DNA from: an uncultured Trueperaceae bacterium
GTDB taxonomy: Bacteria > Deinococcota > Deinococci > Deinococcales > Trueperaceae
Assembly: GCA_937907415.1 (NCBI GenBank)
Contig: CALCHY010000229.1
Span: forward strand, 1-60,010
DNA length: 60,010 nucleotides
Reading direction: 5' to 3'
Shown here: positions 17,309-25,722 of the stretch, in pieces
Layout of the letters: every line of letters begins with the position of its first letter
How positions within the stretch are numbered: position 1 is the first letter of the stretch
Notes under the pieces: generated by a model
Seen by the model: only the letters and a program-made list of their open reading frames with translations
Databases searched by the model: none
What the model was told of the DNA's origin: nothing
Program-made: the position numbers and the translations under genes

Positions 17309-17611
17309 ATGCAGAGGTCTATCGACCTGACACTCTCCGTTCTGGCCAGCGCAGTGGGCTTCGGGCTCTCTTGGCCCTACTGGCGCTCGTTCAGCTACTT
17401 CGCGGAGTCGCACGCGGCTTGGTGGGTGTACTTCATCCTGGGGTTCATCCTCGCCGTGTTCGTCTTCTACGTCTTCTTCAGGGCGCTGAGAACCATGTTC
17501 GTCCACGAGGGTCACGGCCACGATGGTCATGGTGACCACGACCACGCGGGCCACGACCACGCTCACCACGACCACGAGGCGCACGGCGCCGCGGCTCAGG
17601 GGCCTCGCTGA
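17309..17611 (+). CDS. Small membrane protein with histidine-rich tail
   Basis: 100 residues. Two predicted membrane segments (about 8-28 and 36-62) and a tail from residue 66 in which His alternates with Gly, Asp and Ala (HEGHGHDGHGDHDH pattern), a likely divalent metal-binding stretch. The stop overlaps the start of norC. Good Shine-Dalgarno GGAGAGG. Not recognised as a named family; Thermus nor operons also include a small membrane protein (NorH), but similarity cannot be claimed. A role in metal supply to the NO reductase or as a small subunit is inference. Confidence 0.75.
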   Translation: MQRSIDLTLSVLASAVGFGLSWPYWRSFSYFAESHAAWWVYFILGFILAVFVFYVFFRALRTMFVHEGHGHDGHGDHDHAGHDHAHHDHEAHGAAAQGPR

Positions 17612-18573
17612 TGGCTGCCGACGAACTCCACGATCACGTCGAGGGCCGCAGGCGGCGCACCGCCCTGCTGGTCCTCGCGTTCATGATCCTCGTGTTCATC
17701 GTGCTGTCCGCCTTCTCGTTCGTGAGCACCCGCGTTCAGGTCACCCCTGACACCGTGGTTTACGCCGACACCTTCGGGGCCGTCGACGGCAAGCGCGTGT
17801 TCCAGGCGTACAACTGCATGGGCTGCCACACCATCGTCGGGAACGGCGCGTACTTCGGGCCGGACCTCACCAACACTTACGAGTCCGCGGGGCCGGCCTG
17901 GCTAGCTGCGTTCCTGCCCTCGGCGGGCGCGTGGCCGACCGAGGCCGCCCTGCGCGTGCAACTGCAGAGCCAGAACCAGGTCGCCGAGTCCGGCATCACC
18001 GACCTGGACACCTACTACGCCACCTACCCTGGCGCTAAGGAGCGCATCGAGCGCCGCGGCGGCCTCTCGTCGTTCATGCCCAACCTGGCCTTCAGGGCCG
18101 ACGAGGTCTCCAACCTCATCGCGTTCCTCAAGTACACGTCCCAGATGAACACCGAGGGCTGGCCGCCCACCCCCAAAGTCGACGGCCTCACGCACCCCGT
18201 TGCCGCACCAGTCATCAACAGCGTGGCAACCGCCCCCAGCGCGCCCGTCGCAACCGTAGCCACCGCGCCAATAGACGCGGCCGCCCACGGTAAGGAAGTG
18301 GCGACTCAGTACGGCTGCTTCGCCTGCCACGCCTCGGACGGCGCGCGGCTCGTCGGCCCCGGCTGGGGCGGCATCTACGGCACCACCACCCCGCTCGAGG
18401 GCGGCGCGACCGCCGTCATAGACGACGCCTACCTCACCGAAGCCATCGAGGCACCTGACGCGCAAGTAGTAGCCGGCTACCCAGCCGGCCTGATGCCCGC
18501 CTACGCGGGCGTGATGAGCACCGACGAGGTCAACGCCGTCGTCGCCTACATCCGCTCCTTGGAGAACCCATGA
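17611..18573 (+). CDS. norC: Nitric oxide reductase cytochrome c subunit NorC with extra C-terminal cytochrome c domain
   Basis: 320 residues, about twice the usual NorC length. One N-terminal membrane anchor (about 17-38), first heme site CMGCH (69-73), NorC-like body ending near 190, a Pro/Ala/Val linker, then a second heme site CFACH (236-240) with GPGWGGIYG and GLMPAYAGVMS (distal Met) and a C-terminal VVAYIRSLENP. The second domain resembles the cytochrome c domain of CoxB subunits of caa3-type oxidases. It transfers electrons to NorB. Overlaps the start of norB by 4 bases. Confidence 0.88.
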   Translation: MAADELHDHVEGRRRRTALLVLAFMILVFIVLSAFSFVSTRVQVTPDTVVYADTFGAVDGKRVFQAYNCMGCHTIVGNGAYFGPDLTNTYESAGPAWLAAFLPSAGAWPTEAALRVQLQSQNQVAESGITDLDTYYATYPGAKERIERRGGLSSFMPNLAFRADEVSNLIAFLKYTSQMNTEGWPPTPKVDGLTHPVAAPVINSVATAPSAPVATVATAPIDAAAHGKEVATQYGCFACHASDGARLVGPGWGGIYGTTTPLEGGATAVIDDAYLTEAIEAPDAQVVAGYPAGLMPAYAGVMSTDEVNAVVAYIRSLENP

Positions 18574-20258
18574 TCAAGTACGGAACGCAACGCCTCAGCC
18601 TGCGGTTCTTCGTACTCATGCTCATCTTGTTCCTGGTGCAGGTAGCCATGGGTGTGCTCCTGTCCATGCAGCAAGCCGACCCCACCCTCCTCTCGGGCGT
18701 CCTCAACTTCAACATCGCCCGCTCAGAGCACGTCAACATGGGCGTCCTCTGGATCCTCTCCGGCTTCATCGGCACCATCCTCTTCGTCGGCCCGCTCCTT
18801 TCGAAACGTGAGTTGGCGGCCCCGTGGCTCATCCACGTCCTCTTCGTAGCCCTCATAGCCGTGACGGTGTGGAACTCCGTCACCATCTACTTCGCCCAGG
18901 AGGGCGTGGCTGGCTGGTGGCTAGGGCAGCCGTGGCTGCAGGAGGGCCTCGAGTACCTGGAGGCCGGGCGCGCGGCCGACATCATCATCCTCGTCGGCTT
19001 CGTCATCCTCGCGTACGTCGTGCTGCGCACCTTCCCTCACCCGCGCGAGTGGAACGAGATCCAGTGGGGTCTCGCCATCGGCGTGTCGGCGTTGACCGTC
19101 ATGTGGGTGTTCGGCATGTTCTTCATCGGGCGCATCGACCTGCAGGAGTACTTCCGCTGGTTCGTCGTCCACTACTGGGTTGAGGGCGTGTGGGAGGTCA
19201 TCCACATCAGCCTCATCGGCATCCTGCTGGTGCTGATGTTCAAGGCGGATATCAAGGCCGTCGGTTACGCCGTCTTCTGGGGCGTCACGCTCGTGTGGCT
19301 CTCCGGGCTGCTCGGGAACGCGCACCACTACTTCTGGATCGGCACCCCGTCGTTCTGGCAGTTCTGGGGCTCGCTCTTCAGCGCCCTCGAGCCGCTGCCG
19401 CTCATCTTCTGCTTCTGGCACATCTACATGGACGCCCATCACGACCGAAAACCGCTGGAGAACGCACCGGCCTTCTACTTCATCCTCGGGTCGGCCGTGC
19501 TCGAGCAGGTCGGCGCAGGCATCCTCGGCTTCACCATGACTTTCGGCCTCACCAACGTCTGGTCGCACGGCACGTGGGTGACGCCTAGCCACGCGCACCT
19601 CGCCATGTTCGGCACCTTCGGCATGCTCGGCATCGGCGCGGCCTACTTCGTCATCCCCGCCGTCCGCAAGGTCAAGGACTTCGACCAGCGCTTCGGGCAG
19701 CTCTCGTTCTGGCTCGTGTTCATCGGCATGCTTGGCATCGCCTTCGCGTTCGCGCTCGGGGGCACCGTGCAGGTGTTCGTGTACCGCACCCTCGGCCTCG
19801 ACTGGTTCGGCGGTGACGTCTTCCCCGCCATGGGCCTGTACAAGGCCATGCTGCCGACCTTCGGGTTCCTGTTCCTCGTGGGAGCGCTGCTCATAACCTT
19901 CGACCTACTGACCCTGGGCCACCGGGTGCGCCTGCCGGAGGCGACGCCGTCCCCAGCCACCTACGTTGCGCCTACTTCTGGGTGGGGCAAACGGCTAACC
20001 GGCTTCGAGGCGGGCATCTGGCTGACCATGATGTGGGTGTTCGGCTTCATCATCACGTTCGGCCTGCTTAGCTTCAACCTGCCGCGCGTCCAACTCGGCG
20101 ACCCCACCCTCCCCTACCTAGCTGCGGGCGTGGGCTACCCAGGACTGCTGCTGACGACCGTTCTCTTCGTCTGGCGTTTCCTCGCGTCGCTCGGAGCGCG
20201 GGCGCGGACCTCGGAAGTGGCCATGGAACGCGCGGTGGGGGCGGCAAGCACGGATTGA
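18570..20258 (+). CDS. norB: Nitric oxide reductase catalytic subunit NorB
   Basis: 562 residues, heme-copper oxidase fold with 12 or more membrane segments. The cNOR active-site set is visible: HYWVEGVWE with His201 and Glu205, GNAHHYFWIG with His252/His253 (FeB ligands), and FSALEPLP with Glu274. THGT/AHxH region is represented by WSHGTWVTPSHAHLAMFG. These glutamates distinguish NO reductases from oxygen-reducing cbb3 enzymes. The enzyme reduces two NO to N2O at the membrane using electrons from NorC. No nirS/nirK or nosZ is near, so the role may be NO detoxification or partial denitrification. Confidence 0.9.
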   Translation: MIKYGTQRLSLRFFVLMLILFLVQVAMGVLLSMQQADPTLLSGVLNFNIARSEHVNMGVLWILSGFIGTILFVGPLLSKRELAAPWLIHVLFVALIAVTVWNSVTIYFAQEGVAGWWLGQPWLQEGLEYLEAGRAADIIILVGFVILAYVVLRTFPHPREWNEIQWGLAIGVSALTVMWVFGMFFIGRIDLQEYFRWFVVHYWVEGVWEVIHISLIGILLVLMFKADIKAVGYAVFWGVTLVWLSGLLGNAHHYFWIGTPSFWQFWGSLFSALEPLPLIFCFWHIYMDAHHDRKPLENAPAFYFILGSAVLEQVGAGILGFTMTFGLTNVWSHGTWVTPSHAHLAMFGTFGMLGIGAAYFVIPAVRKVKDFDQRFGQLSFWLVFIGMLGIAFAFALGGTVQVFVYRTLGLDWFGGDVFPAMGLYKAMLPTFGFLFLVGALLITFDLLTLGHRVRLPEATPSPATYVAPTSGWGKRLTGFEAGIWLTMMWVFGFIITFGLLSFNLPRVQLGDPTLPYLAAGVGYPGLLLTTVLFVWRFLASLGARARTSEVAMERAVGAASTD

Positions 20259-20286
20259 GGCCAACGAGTCACAGCGCGTAACGAAC

Positions 20287-20315
20287 GGCCCCGCGGCATG
20301 ATCAACCGCGGGGCC
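20287..20315 (+). terminator. Terminator after norB
   Basis: Perfect 10-bp GC-rich stem GGCCCCGCGG (20287-20296) and CCGCGGGGCC (20306-20315), loop of 9, followed by TTCACTTCACT, 28 bases after the norB stop. Could also serve the converging HdeD locus. Confidence 0.65.
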
Positions 20316-20328
20316 TTCACTTCACTAG

Positions 20329-20895
20329 TTACCTGGCCGCTGCTTGACCAGCGCGGTCCTTGCGCCCATTCAAGCTCCTGAGGCGCAGCGAGAACCCGAT
20401 CAACGAGATCCCTCCGGCGATTCCGAAGATACCCAACAGCCACACCAGCGCCAACATGCCCGCTCCCGGCTGCACGGCGAGCACGACGCCGAAGGCGATC
20501 GAGATGATGCCAGCGAGGATCAAGAGCCACTCGTTGTCGATCTCCTTGCGCAGTGCTATGGCCACGACGATGTCCATGATGCCGCGGACGAATGCCCAAC
20601 CAGCGATGAGGTAGAGGAGCGCCATGACGGTGATTCCCGGCAGTACCAGCGCGATCACCCCAGCGGCCAAGCTAAAGAGGCCGCCCTACAACTGCGCCCA
20701 CCACGGGCCCCTATTCCAGCGCCCGATCAACCCGACCAGCGAGAAGATGCCCTCTCCCAGGGCGAAGAACGCGTAAACGTAGATGAGGGCGAAGAGCGTG
20801 ATTCCTGGCCAGACCAGGGCGACGACGCCGAGGAGCACGAACAGGATCCCCCGGAGGAGAACCGACCACCAAGCACTTGCCAACACATCGAGCAT
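20329..20895 (-). pseudogene. HdeD/DUF308 family membrane protein interrupted by an in-frame amber codon
   Basis: Reading from ATG at 20895, the frame codes MLDVLASAWWSVLLRGILFVLLGVVALVWPGIT..., a typical HdeD start, up to WWAQL, then a TAG codon at 20686-20688, and continues in the same frame with GGLFSLAAGVIALVLPGITVMALLYL to 20329. Joined, the product would be about 188 residues with six membrane segments, the normal family length. A single base change (for example TTG, TGG or CAG to TAG) explains it. Either a recent nonsense mutation, a sequencing error, or two separately translated three-segment halves (TTG at 20670 could restart). Confidence 0.8.
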
Positions 20896-21130
20896 CTCGC
20901 TGACCTCCCGAGCAGAGCTGGTTCGCCTACCGGCCCAGCCACTGCGCTAGCGAGCGCTCGCGTCGCGGGCACTCGGCGGAGCCCAGCAGTACTTCCACTC
21001 TCACTCACTTATAACCGATGCATAACCACGCGCCCTCTACATTCCTTTGCGAGGGCGGCCCAGGCCGCCAGCCGAGCTGGCGCTCCACCCGCTGCGGCGG
21101 AGGGACCAGCAGACCACGAAGGAGGCGCAC

Positions 21131-23788
21131 ATGCGCACCAAGGTGAGAACGGTAGCGCTTACGCTACTCACGCTGTTACTACTGAGCGTCCTCGGCGCTT
21201 GCGGGCAACCGGCGGGCCCCGGCGACCTGTTCGTCGAGGAGAACGCCTGGACAACGAGCGTGCCAGTGGACGCCACCATGATCGGGGCGGACGAGTTCCG
21301 GCGCATGGTCGGCGCTGGGCAGCTCACGCTTAGGAGCACGGCGGACGTGGACGACCAGGTGGCCTCGCGCGCCGCCGACTTCTCCTCCAACCGCGCGCTG
21401 CTAGCTGGCCTGACCAACCCGAGCGCCAACGTTACCGACCTCCTCGCGGCAACTGCGGACGCTTCCGCTTACAGTGGCGACGTGCGCGTCGCCGTTGGCG
21501 GCGCCACCGTGAGGTTGGAGGGGCTGGGCACGAGCCTGGCGAACGCCGCAGCCAGCGCCCAGTTGGCGACCAGCGCCGCCAACGCACTCAGCGCCTACCA
21601 GCTCTCTTACGACCTCGTCCCGGCGGACCTGCGCGCGCAGTTGCCGACCCCAGCTAGCCTGCAGGGTGCGGCCATCGGCGCCATCGATGCGGCCCTCGAC
21701 CAGCTGAACACGCTTCTCGAGACGGTGACCAACCTCGACCTAACGCACGTCGAGGCGGTTCCGGTAGCGCCCGGCTACGTTGGCCTCGAGCCGCAGTCGG
21801 CGGGCGCAGGGCTCGACACCGACGCGGCGTGCGCGGGGCCGAGCAACTTCGCTTCCCGACTCTGGTTCCCACTCAAGTCGTTCATCTCGCCCATTAGAAA
21901 CCAAGCGAACCGCGGCACCTGCTGGGCGTTCACCGCCATCGGCGCCATCGAGAGCCGCGAGCTGGTGCAGAACGGCCTAAGCGTCAACCTCTCCGAACAG
22001 TTCCTCGTGAACAAGGTCAAGGAGGACTGGGACTCCGAGGATTACTCCGAGGGCTACAACGCGCGCGTGGCCTTGAACACGGCCGTCAGCAAGGGCCAGA
22101 GCCTTCCGAACGAGTCTAGCTGGACCTATAACGGCTCCCCTAACCGCGCCAGCACCAAGGACGGTTCGGCCGCCGACTTCGCCGGCGCGTGCAACCCATA
22201 CGGCCAAGGGCCGAACGCGGGCTGGTGTTCAGAAACGGCCCACCAGAGCCCCACTTACTGCACGACGTTCGTCTTCACCTTCTGCGGTTACAAGACCATC
22301 ACCTTTAGCGGCGCTGGCGTGCCGGCTAGCAAGGCCGTGCAGGTCTGGAGCAGCGGCCAAGCTTTCAACCTCGCTAACTATCGCAACCTCCTCGCCCAGG
22401 GCCACGTGCTCCTCGCGAGCTTCCCCGTCTACGAGGGCTTCATGACCGCGGCGGGCGGCGTCGTGACCGACTACTCCAAGCAGTACAGGAACGGCGAGGG
22501 CGACCTAGTAGACGGAAGTTACGGCGGCCACGCGGTGCAGATCGTGGCGTTCTTGAGCAACGAGCAGCTCTCGACACCGTCTTACACCTACAACATCGGA
22601 GGCGGCGGCTACTTCCTGGTCAAGAACTCGTGGGGTTGCGGCAGCGGCGACGGCGGTTACTGGTACGTGCCTGCCGACTACGTGCGGACGCGCTTCAACA
22701 GCCTCGACGTCATGCAGTTCGATACGCGCCGCAGTTCGAGGTGGACGGGCGAGCAGGCCAACCCTGGCAGCACCGAGGCGCCGGCCGTCAGCATCAAGAT
22801 CCCCAGCACCACCATCGACCTGAGGGTACCGAAGGACCTGGCTTTCTCCTTCGGCGTTTCGCACTCGGTGGCCGCCTCGGTCAACTTGGTGGTCAGTTCC
22901 TCGGTGGATGGCACCCTCTACAGCGGCGCCTGGAACACCGCTCCCTACTCGTTCCCTGCCAGCCTCGTGCGCACCTTCACTTCCGTCGGCGCGCGCACCA
23001 TCACCGTCAAGGCAACGTACGCAGGTAACGTCACGCAGCGCACTTTCACTGCCAACGTCGTCAACTCGGCGCCAACCATCGCTTTCACGGGCGGACCAAC
23101 GGCCTACCAGGGCGAGGCCTACGCGCTGACAGCCAACGTGCAGGACATCAACGACGCGGGCACGACGGGACTATGCAGCAGGATGACCTGGACGGTAACG
23201 GCGCCGGATACGCTTACGCCAACCAGTGGCTGCCAAGTAGCCGTCACGTTCGGCACGCAGGGCGCCCGCACCGTCACTGCCACCACCACAGATGCCGACG
23301 GCCTGCGCACGACCCGCAGCACCACCCTCGACGTGCAGCCGCCCCCGCCCAATCCCTACCCACGAGTGACCGCTTTCGGCATGCAGGCCCGCGAGTTCAG
23401 GGACCTGGGCGGCGGCGCCTACTTCTGCCTGAACACCTCGGTAGCCTTGGGGGCGACCATCCGCCTCATGGACAACGGGTGCCGCTTCGTCGGGGAGACG
23501 ACGGATTCGCGCAGGCACTCGGCTTACGTGACCGTCGAGAACCCAGACAACGAGACGCTTGCCTACGACTGGCGCCTGTACGTCTACTACCAGGGCGCGT
23601 ACCACCCGATCTCGTCCACCATCGGCTCGAGTAGCAGCGATTGGGTGCCCGGCATGCCTGGCAACACGGGCGAGGCCACCGACCCGTGTTACGTGAGCGT
23701 GACCGTGAGGGCGCCCGAGGCGGCGCGCAACAAGTCACTGACCGTCTGGACTGGGTCATGCACGTACTACGCCATCAGACTCAACTAG
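21131..23788 (+). CDS. Secreted lipoprotein with papain-like (C1A) cysteine protease domain
   Basis: 885 residues. Lipoprotein signal with lipobox LGAC (Cys24); an Ala-rich helical region to about 235; peptidase C1A domain with Gln258, catalytic Cys264 in RGTCWAF, His467 in GGHAVQIV and Asn499 in VKNSWGCG. After residue 545 follow Ig/PKD-like beta domains (SSVDGTLY, TVTATTTDADGLR). Anchored outside the cytoplasmic membrane, it should hydrolyse extracellular or surface proteins; the N-terminal part may be an inhibitory propeptide. Start chosen for AAGGAGG site and signal peptide. C1A enzymes are uncommon in bacteria. Confidence 0.9.
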   Translation: MRTKVRTVALTLLTLLLLSVLGACGQPAGPGDLFVEENAWTTSVPVDATMIGADEFRRMVGAGQLTLRSTADVDDQVASRAADFSSNRALLAGLTNPSANVTDLLAATADASAYSGDVRVAVGGATVRLEGLGTSLANAAASAQLATSAANALSAYQLSYDLVPADLRAQLPTPASLQGAAIGAIDAALDQLNTLLETVTNLDLTHVEAVPVAPGYVGLEPQSAGAGLDTDAACAGPSNFASRLWFPLKSFISPIRNQANRGTCWAFTAIGAIESRELVQNGLSVNLSEQFLVNKVKEDWDSEDYSEGYNARVALNTAVSKGQSLPNESSWTYNGSPNRASTKDGSAADFAGACNPYGQGPNAGWCSETAHQSPTYCTTFVFTFCGYKTITFSGAGVPASKAVQVWSSGQAFNLANYRNLLAQGHVLLASFPVYEGFMTAAGGVVTDYSKQYRNGEGDLVDGSYGGHAVQIVAFLSNEQLSTPSYTYNIGGGGYFLVKNSWGCGSGDGGYWYVPADYVRTRFNSLDVMQFDTRRSSRWTGEQANPGSTEAPAVSIKIPSTTIDLRVPKDLAFSFGVSHSVAASVNLVVSSSVDGTLYSGAWNTAPYSFPASLVRTFTSVGARTITVKATYAGNVTQRTFTANVVNSAPTIAFTGGPTAYQGEAYALTANVQDINDAGTTGLCSRMTWTVTAPDTLTPTSGCQVAVTFGTQGARTVTATTTDADGLRTTRSTTLDVQPPPPNPYPRVTAFGMQAREFRDLGGGAYFCLNTSVALGATIRLMDNGCRFVGETTDSRRHSAYVTVENPDNETLAYDWRLYVYYQGAYHPISSTIGSSSSDWVPGMPGNTGEATDPCYVSVTVRAPEAARNKSLTVWTGSCTYYAIRLN

Positions 23789-23805
23789 TCTGAGGATCAC
23801 CTCTC

Positions 23806-23842
23806 GTTCTGTTAGGGCCGAGAGACGCGGCCCTAACAGAAC
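23806..23842 (+). terminator. Strong hairpin terminator after the protease gene
   Basis: Perfect 15-bp stem: GTTCTGTTAGGGCCG (23806-23820) and CGGCCCTAACAGAAC (23828-23842), 7-base loop, 18 bases after the stop; followed by TCCTGTTATG with few T. Confidence 0.75.
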
Positions 23843-23985
23843 TCCTGTTATGCTCCTAGGCGCCCGCGCCGGATAACCAGCGCCGGTCCCTCACCCCCTT
23901 GCGGAAGGCCTACTCTGATAATGCGCAACGCACACTGAAGACGAGAACCCCACCGGTACTTCGTTCACTCCGTTAGGAGATCAGT

Positions 23986-25575
23986 GTGAGTTTGCAGTTA
24001 AGGGCCGTAGCTAAACGCTACGGCGATACCACCGTTTTTTCCGATGTCAACTTGAAAGTGGGCCGCGGCCAGAAGGTCGCGCTCATCGGGCCTAACGGGA
24101 GCGGTAAGACGACGCTCCTACGCATAGCGGCAGAGGTTCTCGCGCCCGACTTCGGCAGCGTCACGGCAGAGGGCCGCGTCGCCTACCTCGAGCAATCCGC
24201 CACCGCGGGTGAGCACGACCTGCTAGCTGCACTTACCCCGCCGGAGTTGCGGTCCGCGACGACAGAGCTGACCGCGGCGCAGGCCGCCCTCGAGGACCCG
24301 AGCGCGGCGGCCCTCGACCGCCATGCCGAGGCCGAGGAGCGCTTCCGCATGCTCGGCGGTTACGACTTCGGGGCGCGCGTCGAGGCCGTGCTCGCGGGCC
24401 TCGGCCTGAGCGCAACTGGGCGGGTGAACGAACTATCTGGCGGCCAGGCGCGGCGCTTGGGTCTGGCAAGGCAACTCTTGGCGCCAGCCGACGTCTACCT
24501 CCTCGACGAGCCAACCAACCACCTAGACGCCGCCGGCCTTACCTGGTTGGAGGAGTGGGTGCGCGCAAGCAAGGCCACGATGTTGATCGTCTCTCACGAC
24601 CGCGACTTCCTAGATGCCACCGTTAGCGCGGTCGCCGAGTTGGAGCGCGGCGGCATGACGGTGTGGCCGGGCACGTACACGGAGGCCATGAGCGCGAAGG
24701 CGGCCGAGTCGGCCAACCAACTCAGGCTGTACGAGGCGCAGGTCCGCACCAAGAAGCGCCTCGAGGAGGAGGCGGCAAGGCTCGCCTCGCAGAGCCGCAG
24801 CGCGGACAAGTTCAACCACAAGCGGGCCGGCAACCAGGCACTCATCCTGGCCAAAGCGAAGGCCGAGAACGTGGCGCGCACCTTGGCGCGGCGCGCTAAG
24901 GCGCTCGAGGCGCGCAGCGACAAACTTGAGGTGGTGGCCAAGCCGTTCGAGGACGGCGCGCTTCCCACCATCCCGCTACCCGAGGTGCCGCTGGGCCCAA
25001 CGGACGTCGTGCGCCTCAGCGACGTGAGCGTCGTGCGGGGTGGGCACACGCTCGTGAGCGGCCTCGACCTGCTGTTGCGGCGCGGTGAAAAGCTAGCCAT
25101 CACCGGACCCAACGGCAGTGGCAAGAGCAGCTTGTTGAAGACCGTGTTGGGCGAGTTGGCACCCGCGGCAGGCACGGTGACGTTGGGGGTCGACACCCCG
25201 TTCGTCCTCACCCAGGACGGCTCGGAGTTGGCTAGCTTCGTCAGCCTCGAGGACGCCATGCGGGCGGCGCAGCCTCTGCTGCAACGCCAGGACCTCCACC
25301 ATCTGCTGGCGCGCCTTGGGCTACCCAACGACCCGAACGCGCCGCTCGCGACGCTGTCTGGCGGGCAGCGCACCCGCTTGGCGCTCGCGCGCCTGGCGGT
25401 CACGCGCGCCCCACTGCTGGTGTTGGACGAACCCACGAACCACCTCGACTTGAAGATGGTCGAGGCGCTCGAGCGGTTGCTGGTCGAGTACCGGGGAGCC
25501 GTGCTACTCGTCTCGCACGACAGGCGGCTGGTCAAAGCCGTTGCCGGTCGGGTAATGAGGTTAGGCGGGTCTTGA
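23986..25575 (+). CDS. ABC-F family ATPase (Uup/EttA-like)
   Basis: 529 residues with two fused nucleotide-binding domains and no membrane segment. Walker A GPNGSGKT and GPNGSGKS, signatures LSGGQARRLG and LSGGQRTRLA, Walker B LLDEPTNHLD and LVLDEPTNHLD. The linker (about 230-310) is charged and helical, as in ribosome-acting ABC-F proteins. Members act on the ribosome as translation factors or antibiotic-resistance proteins; which is not clear here. GTG start with TAGGAGA upstream. Single gene between terminators. Confidence 0.93.
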   Translation: MSLQLRAVAKRYGDTTVFSDVNLKVGRGQKVALIGPNGSGKTTLLRIAAEVLAPDFGSVTAEGRVAYLEQSATAGEHDLLAALTPPELRSATTELTAAQAALEDPSAAALDRHAEAEERFRMLGGYDFGARVEAVLAGLGLSATGRVNELSGGQARRLGLARQLLAPADVYLLDEPTNHLDAAGLTWLEEWVRASKATMLIVSHDRDFLDATVSAVAELERGGMTVWPGTYTEAMSAKAAESANQLRLYEAQVRTKKRLEEEAARLASQSRSADKFNHKRAGNQALILAKAKAENVARTLARRAKALEARSDKLEVVAKPFEDGALPTIPLPEVPLGPTDVVRLSDVSVVRGGHTLVSGLDLLLRRGEKLAITGPNGSGKSSLLKTVLGELAPAAGTVTLGVDTPFVLTQDGSELASFVSLEDAMRAAQPLLQRQDLHHLLARLGLPNDPNAPLATLSGGQRTRLALARLAVTRAPLLVLDEPTNHLDLKMVEALERLLVEYRGAVLLVSHDRRLVKAVAGRVMRLGGS

Positions 25576-25630
25576 CACTTCGCGCAACGGCGTGCAATCT
25601 TCTAATCCTGAGTGCTTCACTCAGGATTAG
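25572..25630 (+). promoter_or_regulatory. Promoter and 29-bp palindromic operator of the siderophore ABC operon
   Basis: A TTGACA hexamer (25572-25577) is followed 24 bases on by a perfect dyad: CTAATCCTGAGTG (25602-25614), CTT, CACTCAGGATTAG (25618-25630). No T run follows, arguing against a terminator for the ABC-F gene. A matching 29-bp site lies before the siderophore-interacting protein gene at 49637-49665 (21 of 29 bases identical), so this is read as an iron-regulator operator (Fur- or DtxR-type function; sequence does not match either classical box). Confidence 0.7.
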
Positions 25631-25722
25631 CCACTGCACCGATGCTAGAACTTCAGCCCAAGCGGGCGAGTCCAAGATAACCCACGCGCAACCGGCCTGG
25701 CCGGGAGCGCAAGGAGGATGTC

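Noticed and set aside
17560..17600. His-rich codons (CACGACCACG repeats) at the end of the small nor-operon gene considered as a DNA repeat element
   Set aside because: The repeats are explained by the His/Asp/Gly coding and are imperfect.
23806..23842. 15-bp perfect stem considered as an operator
   Set aside because: Lies 18 bases after a stop codon, has no matching copy elsewhere, and the next gene starts 140 bases later; better read as a terminator.
25602..25630. Dyad considered as terminator of the ABC-F gene
   Set aside because: No T run follows, and a matching site occurs at another iron gene promoter; read as an operator, although it could do both.
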